DNA of 34,943 bases from Flavobacterium lutivivi (GTDB taxonomy: Bacteria > Bacteroidota > Bacteroidia > Flavobacteriales > Flavobacteriaceae): assembly GCF_014642275.1 (NCBI RefSeq), contig NZ_BMIM01000018.1, positions 1 through 34,943 on the forward strand. Direction: 5' to 3'. The position numbers and the translations under genes are program-made. Under the pieces are notes generated by a model, which had not been told where the DNA came from, ran no database searches, and worked only from the letters and a program-made list of their open reading frames with translations. Below, in pieces: positions 25,644-32,800 of this stretch (the first letter of the stretch is position 1; every line of letters begins with the position of its first letter).

Positions 25644-27041
25644 TTACTTGTTGTATCCTAATATTTTTAGTACATCATCTGAACTTTGCTGCTCTGAGAA
25701 AACTTCGGTAGCTAAGATTCCATTTTCATCTCTGTCAATCAAAATATGTTTTGGTTGTGGGATTAAGCAATGGTGTAAGCCGCCAAATCCGCCAATGGTT
25801 TCTTGATATGCTCCAGTATTGAAAAAACCAATATACAAAGGTTTTTCTTTGTTGTATTTTGGTAAATAAACCGCATTCATATGCTGTTCAGAGTTGTAAT
25901 AATCGTCGCTATCACAGGTTAATCCGCCGAGTAATACTCTTTCGTAAGTATCATTCCATCGGTTTACAGCGAGCATTACAAATCGTTTATTTATTGCCCA
26001 AGTATCTGGTAGAGTAGTGATAAACGATGAGTCAATCATGTTCCAGTTTTCTCTATCGTTTTGTTTCTTTTGATATAACACTTGGTAAATTGCGCCACCA
26101 CTTTCGCCAACTGTGAACGAACCAAACTCGGTAAAAATATGTGGAACTTCTACTTCTGCTTCGTCACATGATATTTTTATTTGATTGAGTATTTCGTCAA
26201 CCATGTATTGATAATCATATTCAAATGCTAAAGAATTTTTTATTGGAAAACCTCCGCCAATATTCAAACTATCAAGTGTTGGACATTCTTTTTTCAAAGC
26301 TATGTACACTTTCATACATTTTAATAATTCGTTCCAATAATATGCAGTATCTCTAATTCCTGTATTGATAAAGAAGTGTAGCATTTTCAGTTCCACTTTT
26401 TTATTTTCTTGAATTTGCTTTCTATAAAATGGAACAATGTCTTTGTAACCAATTCCTAATCGAGAAGTATAGAACTCAAATTTTGGTTCTTCTTCGGCAG
26501 CAATACGAATTCCGATTTTAAATTTACCTTTTATTTGTTCTTGAAGCAAATCAAGCTCTTCATAGTTATCAATTACAGGAATTGTTTTTGTGTGTCCGTT
26601 GTTGATTAGTCGAGCAATATTTGAAATATATTCATCACGTTTAAAACCATTACAAACAACATAGGTGTTTTTATTGATTTTTCCTTTTGACAAAAGATTC
26701 TCAACAATGTTTATATCAAATGCCGATGAAGTTTCGATGTGAATATTGTTTTTAAAAGCTTCATTCATAATGAATTCAAAATGAGAGCTTTTAGTACAAT
26801 AACAATAATAGTATTTCCCTTCGTAACCAATCTTTTCCATTCCTTTTCTAAACCAACCTTTTGCTTTGTTGATATTGCTAGAAATTTGAGGTAGATAAGT
26901 AAATTTTAAAGGAGTTCCATATTGTTCTACAAGTTTCATAAGGTCAATATTATGAAATTGTAATGTGTCTTTATTCAATGAAAATCCTTCTTGTGGGAAG
27001 TAAAAAGTTTGATTTATTAAGTCGTAATATTTAGTATTCAT
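25644..27041 (-). CDS. speA: Arginine decarboxylase, short PLP fold-III form
   Basis: A 465-residue alanine-racemase-fold decarboxylase that should convert arginine to agmatine. The PLP lysine is Lys84 in CYCTKSSH; GIRIAAEEEP, HFFINTGIRDT, the phosphate-binding GGGFPI, FTEFG and GLTCDSDDYY (with the cysteine-aspartate of the second active site) follow in order. E. coli SpeA has about 650 residues; this form lacks the extra inserted domain, as do other Bacteroidota members. Ornithine, lysine or carboxynorspermidine substrates are possible alternatives. It heads the operon with the DHS-like and acidic genes. No agmatinase or agmatine deiminase gene is adjacent. Confidence 0.87.
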   Translation of the reverse strand: MNTKYYDLINQTFYFPQEGFSLNKDTLQFHNIDLMKLVEQYGTPLKFTYLPQISSNINKAKGWFRKGMEKIGYEGKYYYCYCTKSSHFEFIMNEAFKNNIHIETSSAFDINIVENLLSKGKINKNTYVVCNGFKRDEYISNIARLINNGHTKTIPVIDNYEELDLLQEQIKGKFKIGIRIAAEEEPKFEFYTSRLGIGYKDIVPFYRKQIQENKKVELKMLHFFINTGIRDTAYYWNELLKCMKVYIALKKECPTLDSLNIGGGFPIKNSLAFEYDYQYMVDEILNQIKISCDEAEVEVPHIFTEFGSFTVGESGGAIYQVLYQKKQNDRENWNMIDSSFITTLPDTWAINKRFVMLAVNRWNDTYERVLLGGLTCDSDDYYNSEQHMNAVYLPKYNKEKPLYIGFFNTGAYQETIGGFGGLHHCLIPQPKHILIDRDENGILATEVFSEQQSSDDVLKILGYNK

Positions 27042-27331
27042 TTCGAGTAAATTTTAGATATGATAAGTAAAAGACAATTAACATAAATCTAAAATTCAAA
27101 CTCTAATATTTGCATATACAATCGATAATTTTTCATGAAAAGTTACTTCGTTATCAATTTTGAAAATTGAAGCAATTTTTATTGTGACAAAAACAATAAA
27201 CTTTTTAATGAGAAGAAAAGTGTTTTCTTCTTGAAAATTATTACTGTATAATACGTTGTCGAGGTTATTTTTCATTGACGACAAATGTAAAAAATATTAT
27301 TTTCGATTTGCAATAAAAATAAGTAAAAAAA
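27042..27331. other. AT-rich gap between speA and aroB
   Basis: I see no confident gene here. One minus-strand open frame of 59 codons starting at ATG 27275 (27096-27275) has a hydrophobic stretch LLIKKFIVFVTIKIASIF but no recognisable family and poor coding character. The stretch should contain the speA promoter; no clean TAnnTTTG was found, only TAGATTTA (minus, around 27090). Confidence 0.5.
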
Positions 27332-28399
27332 TTATAATAAATAATAGTGAAAAGCTTCTTCAATTAAGCTGTTTTCTGCGGACTGATTTATTGCAAAATG
27401 GCCAATGTTTTTTAGCAAAGCAAACTGAACTTTTCCGTACTCATTTTTCTTATCATGAATTAAAAGGTCCATGATTGGTTTAATATCCTCAACATTAATA
27501 TTTATTTTTTCAAATAAATCGGAGATGATATAATGTATTTCTGCCAATTCTTCACTCGAAATGAGGTTCAGCTTGTTCGATATAAAAGCTTCAATAATCA
27601 TTCCTGCTGCTATAGCTTCACCATGAAGAAGTGTTTTTTTGTTCTCGTTTACTAAAAAATAACTTTCAATAGCATGACCAATTGTGTGTCCAAAATTAAG
27701 TGCTTTTCTGATTCCGTTTTCAGTCAAATCTTGTGATACAATTTCATTTTTAATCTCTACAGAACGGTGAATAAGTTGGTCAAAATCTTGAAAGTTTTTT
27801 TGTTCCAAATTTTTAAATTCATTCCAGTATTGATAATCAAATATTAATCCATGTTTTAGCATTTCGGCAAGTCCAGAGCGCATCTCGTTTTTGGGCAAAG
27901 TAGAAAGATAGTTACTGTCTACAACTATCATTTGAGGATTAGTGATGGTTCCAATTTGGTTTTTTAAATTACCTAAATCTATTCCGTTTTTTCCACCAAT
28001 AGATGCATCAACCATTGCTAATAAAGTCGTTGGTATATTTATGAAATCTATGCCACGTTTAAAAGTAGAAGCTACAAAACCTCCAATATCAGAAATAACA
28101 CCACCACCAATATTGATAATTAAACTTTTTCTATCGCCTTCTAGTTCAATCAAAATGTTCCAAAGTTCAACACATGTGTCAATGTTTTTTGTTTCTTCTC
28201 CAGCTTCAATTTCAATAATTTCCACAGGATTTTCGGTTTCTAAAACAGGAAGAAAAGAAGAAAGACAGAATTCATTAGTATTACTATCAACTAGAATAAA
28301 TATTTTTGAATAATTTTTTTCTTTTAAAAATGAGTTCAATTTATTGTAACCATTTTGCCCAAAATGAATAAAATAATTACTAGCTGTAATGGATTGCAT
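27332..28399 (-). CDS. aroB: 3-dehydroquinate synthase
   Basis: A 355-residue NAD- and zinc-dependent enzyme of the shikimate pathway that cyclises DAHP to 3-dehydroquinate. NIGGGVISDIGGFVAST is the NAD-binding glycine block, followed by INIPTTLLAMVDASIGGKNGID; metal ligands come from SGLAEMLKHG (Glu), FGHTIGHAIES (His) and LLHGEAIAAG (His). I start it at ATG 28399 (MQSITASNYF), because an in-frame extension to 28453 would begin upstream of the -7 promoter element at 28418-28425 and adds 18 atypical residues. It diverges from proline dehydrogenase, an arrangement common in flavobacteria. Confidence 0.95.
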   Translation of the reverse strand: MQSITASNYFIHFGQNGYNKLNSFLKEKNYSKIFILVDSNTNEFCLSSFLPVLETENPVEIIEIEAGEETKNIDTCVELWNILIELEGDRKSLIINIGGGVISDIGGFVASTFKRGIDFINIPTTLLAMVDASIGGKNGIDLGNLKNQIGTITNPQMIVVDSNYLSTLPKNEMRSGLAEMLKHGLIFDYQYWNEFKNLEQKNFQDFDQLIHRSVEIKNEIVSQDLTENGIRKALNFGHTIGHAIESYFLVNENKKTLLHGEAIAAGMIIEAFISNKLNLISSEELAEIHYIISDLFEKININVEDIKPIMDLLIHDKKNEYGKVQFALLKNIGHFAINQSAENSLIEEAFHYYLL

Positions 28400-28417
28400 T
28401 TTCTTTAATTTATGAGC

Positions 28418-28425
28418 CAAAAATA
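28418..28425 (-). promoter_or_regulatory. -7 promoter element of aroB
   Basis: The minus strand reads TATTTTTG, followed by GC, matching TAnnTTTG, 18 bases before ATG 28399. A TTG lies about 25 bases upstream, slightly further than the usual spacing. Confidence 0.5.
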
Positions 28426-28460
28426 ATGCAAAAATTATTAAATGATAAGTCAACTCTCAT

Positions 28461-28468
28461 TATATTTG
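28461..28468 (+). promoter_or_regulatory. -7 promoter element of proline dehydrogenase
   Basis: TATATTTG matches TAnnTTTG, 16 bases before ATG 28485. It is divergent from, and 35 bases away from, the aroB element. No good -33 TTG is seen upstream. Confidence 0.5.
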
Positions 28469-28484
28469 TTCAATTTTTAATACA

Positions 28485-29657
28485 ATGGAAAAAATATTCA
28501 ATAATACTCAAGTAGCCTTTTCGTTAAAATCAGATACAGAATTAGAAAGAGCTTATTTTCTTTTCAAATTAATAGCCAGCGAACCATTAGTAAAGATAGG
28601 AACAGCGGTTACCAATTTTGCTCTAAAAGCCCATTTGCCAGTAGAAAGTCTTATAAGAGCTACAGTTTTTGATCATTTTTGTGGCGGAACCACTGAAGAT
28701 GATTGCCTAACAGTTGTAGATAAAATGTTTACAAAAGGAGTTTCATCTGTTTTGGATTATTCTGTTGAAGGAAAAGAAGAAGAAGCACAGTTTGATGCGG
28801 CGTTGCAAATGACTTTAAAAACTATTGATTTTGCAAAAGAAAAATTAGCCATTCCGTTTGCAGTTTTCAAGCCAACAGGTTTTGGACGTTTCTATTTGTA
28901 TGAAAAGATAGGAGAAAAGAAGCCATTGACAAGTGAAGAACAGGCAGAGTGGAATAGAGTAGTAGAAAGATTTGACACTGTTTGCAAAGCAGCTCATGAT
29001 AAAGATGTGGCTTTGTTGATTGATGGAGAAGAAAGTTGGATGCAAGATGCTGCTGATGATTTGGTTGAGCAAATGATGGAAAAATACAATAAGCAAAAAG
29101 CAATTGTATTCAACACTTTGCAAATGTATAGATGGGATAGACTTGATTATTTAAAAAGATTACATCAGCGAGCTATCGAAAAAGGTTTTTATATAGGAAT
29201 GAAGATTGTTCGCGGAGCATATATGGAAAAAGAAAATGCCAGAGCAGAAGAAAAAGGATATCCAACACCAATTTGTCCTTCAAAACAAGCAACAGACGAA
29301 AACTATGATGCTGCAGTTGATTATATGATGAAACACATTGATAAAATGGCTGTTTTTGCTGGTACTCACAACGAAGACAGCTCATATAAACTCATGAATT
29401 TAATTGATAAAAATAATATTTCAAAAAATGATGATAGAGTTTGGTTTGGTCAACTCTATGGAATGAGCGATAATATAAGCTATAATTTAGCCGAAAATGG
29501 TTATAATGTAGCAAAATATCTTCCCTTTGGACCAGTTCGCGATGTGATGCCATATCTTATCAGAAGAGCAGAAGAAAACACTTCTGTAGCAGGTCAAACG
29601 AGTAGAGAATTAAATCTCATAAAATCTGAAAGAGAAAGAAGAAAACTACATAAATAG
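28485..29657 (+). CDS. Proline dehydrogenase, monofunctional
   Basis: A 390-residue FAD enzyme that oxidises proline to pyrroline-5-carboxylate and passes electrons to the quinone pool. It has the PutA proline dehydrogenase barrel alone, without the P5C dehydrogenase domain fused in E. coli PutA. Motifs include LLIDGEESWMQDAADDL, VFNTLQMYRWDRLDYL, MKIVRGAYMEKENARA, AGTHNEDS, and near the end YLPFGPVRDVMPYLIRRAEEN, whose RR pair contacts the substrate carboxylate. It has its own promoter element and terminator, so it is probably monocistronic; a separate P5C dehydrogenase gene must be elsewhere. Confidence 0.94.
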   Translation: MEKIFNNTQVAFSLKSDTELERAYFLFKLIASEPLVKIGTAVTNFALKAHLPVESLIRATVFDHFCGGTTEDDCLTVVDKMFTKGVSSVLDYSVEGKEEEAQFDAALQMTLKTIDFAKEKLAIPFAVFKPTGFGRFYLYEKIGEKKPLTSEEQAEWNRVVERFDTVCKAAHDKDVALLIDGEESWMQDAADDLVEQMMEKYNKQKAIVFNTLQMYRWDRLDYLKRLHQRAIEKGFYIGMKIVRGAYMEKENARAEEKGYPTPICPSKQATDENYDAAVDYMMKHIDKMAVFAGTHNEDSSYKLMNLIDKNNISKNDDRVWFGQLYGMSDNISYNLAENGYNVAKYLPFGPVRDVMPYLIRRAEENTSVAGQTSRELNLIKSERERRKLHK

Positions 29658-29677
29658 ACTTTTTATAAGAATAATTA

Positions 29678-29700
29678 AAACCTCAAGTCAATTGAGGTTT
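29678..29700 (+). terminator. Terminator of proline dehydrogenase
   Basis: AAACCTCAA (29678-29686) pairs with TTGAGGTTT (29692-29700) over loop GTCAA, followed by TTTTT to 29705. Confidence 0.9.
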
Positions 29701-29730
29701 TTTTTATGTTAATTTTTTCAAAAAAAAAAC

Positions 29731-29738
29731 TAATTTTG
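29731..29738 (+). promoter_or_regulatory. Possible -7 element of the giant secreted protein gene
   Basis: TAATTTTG matches TAnnTTTG. It would give an unusually long leader of about 85 bases before ATG 29831. A weaker TATATTGC nearer the start (around 29787) is the alternative. No -33 element is clear for either. Confidence 0.35.
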
Positions 29739-29830
29739 GTAGCTTTATTAAAAATAAATTATCCTTCAAATAATTTATAATTCATATATTGCCTAAGTTA
29801 ACCTACAATAAGAATAATAGTTTTATTTAT

Positions 29831-32800
29831 ATGATAAACAATAAGTTAAGTGGTGTTTTTGCACTAATTGCGTTCGTTTTTTTTACTCAAAATGCTTTCT
29901 CACAAAATTTATTAATCAATGGTGATTTTGAAAGTGGAGGTAATGGAGTTGGATTTAGTTTGAATGGTGCCGGTTACACTCAGATCAATGCCCCATTTTC
30001 TGGAACTACATCTCCAGGAAATTATGCATTTACAACAAATCCGCAACCAATGAATACATCAGTGTTTATTTCGGGTGGTGATCATACTACTGGAACAGGA
30101 AATATGATGGTCATTGATGGAAATTCAACTGGTGGTGCACAAAGATTTTGGAGAGCAGGAAATACTGGTGGAGGAGTTTGTTCTTTGACAATTGGAGCAA
30201 CATACACATTTAGTTATTGGATAAAATCTGTTTCGACTACAGTTACAAATGCCGCAACACAAGCAGATATAGGTATTCAATTTAATAATGCCAATAATAT
30301 AACATTAGTGGCAGGAAGTACATTGGCTCCGTTACCAGCATCGGGTTGGCAACAAGTAATTTATACTTTTACTCCAACAAATGCATGTGTAAATATAGAG
30401 TTATGGAATAATAATACAAACATGGTAGGTAACGATTTTGCTGTTGATGATTTTGTTTTAACACCACCGCCAACAGCATTATCAATTACAAGCTCATTTA
30501 CAAATCCAAGATGTAGAAACTCTAATGATGGCGTGATTGTTGGGTATGGAATAGGAGGAATTACACCATATTTTTCCTTCAACTTGACTGGACCAGTAAA
30601 CCAATCAAACATAACTGGTGTTTTCACAGGATTGCCACCAGGAAATTATACTATTCAGGTTATTGATGCTATGGGTTCAGATGCTCAAATGTTTGTAACA
30701 CTGACAAATCCAAGCGGTATAAATGCAGGAACTGATGCGACAATTTGTTCTGGAAACAGTACAACCTTATCAGCCACAGGAAGTGCTACAGGTTATACAT
30801 GGACAGCAAGCCCAGCAGATGCTTCATTAACAACCCCAAATATTTCTAATCCAATAGTTTCCCCAACGCAAACAACAACATATACAGCAACTTCAACGAC
30901 AAATAATACTATTAATTTAATTTCAAATGGAAATTTTTCTAATGGTAATACAGGTTTTGATACAGATTACACTTTTTTCTCATCAAGTAATCCATCTGGT
31001 TCACAACGTGCCTATGGAGTAACACTAAACCCAAATACTTGGGAAACTGGTTTTGCTGCATGTGGAGATCATACTTCTGGTTCTGGATTGATGATGGTTG
31101 TTGATGGTTCTATATACAACACTGGAAATGATTTAGTTTGGGCACAGACTGTTGGTGTAGGAGCATCACAAAACTACACATTATCATTTTGGGTTCAAAC
31201 GTTATCTGTCAATAATCCTGCAACATTAAGAGTTGTTATAAATGGAGTAACAGTAGGAACTATAAATGCTCCAGCTGCAACGTGTACATGGTTGAATTTT
31301 AGTCAAGTATGGAATTCTGGCACAAATACTACAGCCGCAATTCAAATATTTGATACAAATGTAAATTCAAACGGGAATGATTTTGCTTTAGATGACATAG
31401 CATTTACAACAACTTCAACGTGTACTCTTACCGATCAAGTGGTTGTTACAGTAAATTCTGCTCTAACTCCGGTTATTTCGTGTGGAACTGCAACTTCTTC
31501 GAGTGTTACTTTCAACTGGGCAGCAGTCACAGGAGCAACAAATTATACGGTTTCTTATTCAATAAATGGAGGAACCCCAGTTAATGCTGGTGCAACGAAT
31601 AGTACAAACTATACAGTTTCTTCTCTTTTATCTACAGATAATGTGACAATTACCGTAACTCCAAACGGAATTGGATGTTTTGCTTCAACAGTTGATACAT
31701 GCGGTGCTTTGTCTTCTTGTCCGAGTCCTGTAGCAAGTGTTACTCAGCAGCCAACATGTGCCGTTCCTACTGGAACTATAGTCTTTACAAGTCCAATGAA
31801 CAGTTTTCCGAGTGATTTGTTTATTTCAGAAGTTACAGATGAAAGTACTGGTTCTTTGTCATACATCGAGATATTTAATGGAACAGGATCAGCAAAAAAT
31901 CTTTCAAATTATAAATTAAAAGTTTATAATAACGGTGGTTCTACACCTTCAACAAACTGTGATATTTCATTGTCGGGAACTTTGGCGAATAATGATGTTT
32001 TTGTAGTTGGTTTAGGCTCAGCAACTAATCAAGGAGGTGTAATTCCTGATTTGGTAGTAGCAGCTTGTGGAGCTTTTAATACAGATGATAACGTTAGATT
32101 AACTACTAGTTCAGATGTTGAGATAGATTTATGGGGAAGAACAGATGGAGTTTCATTTACACCATTAAATCAAGCTGGCTATACTTATAGAAGAAATCAA
32201 ACAGCACCACATCCAAGTCTAGTTTGGAATCCAGCTGATTGGACTGCTTTAGATCCTCAGGATTATACAAACGTTGGAACTTATTCGCTTCAATCTGCTA
32301 ATTATCAGTATAGTGTTAATAATGGTGCAAATTATCAATCAAGTCCAACATTTACAGGATTAGCTCCTAATACTTATAATCTAGTTATAAAAGATTTAGT
32401 TTCTGGATGTGTATCTTCACCTCCTTTGGTTTTAGTTGTCAATCCTACGCCAACCGTTACACCTCCATCAGTTTCAAATGTAACATATTGCCAAAACTCA
32501 ACTGCTTCGCCTTTGACAGCAACACCATCTACAGGAGGAACATTAAATTGGTATGGAACTAATGCAACTGGAGGAACTGCTTCTGCAACAGCACCAACAC
32601 CTTCAACATCATCACTCGGGACGACAACATACTATGTTAGTCAAACTGTTGGTGGTTGTGAAAGTACAAGAGCAGCGATTGTTGTAACAATAACTAATCA
32701 AGCGCCTACGGCTACTCCAAATTTATTTTGTGACGGTGCTAATGCAACACCAACTTCTGCATCATTCGATTTTAATAATGTAGGTCAAACAAGTTTTACA

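Noticed and set aside
27096-27284. Small minus-strand open frame between speA and aroB
   Set aside because: AT-rich sequence makes such frames by chance; no promoter element, no known family, and only a nondescript hydrophobic stretch. Kept only as a note in the gap entry.
30361-30627. 88-codon minus-strand open frame inside the giant gene
   Set aside because: It is antisense to the continuous reading frame of the large secreted protein, which carries recognisable modules throughout; the minus frame has no family features.
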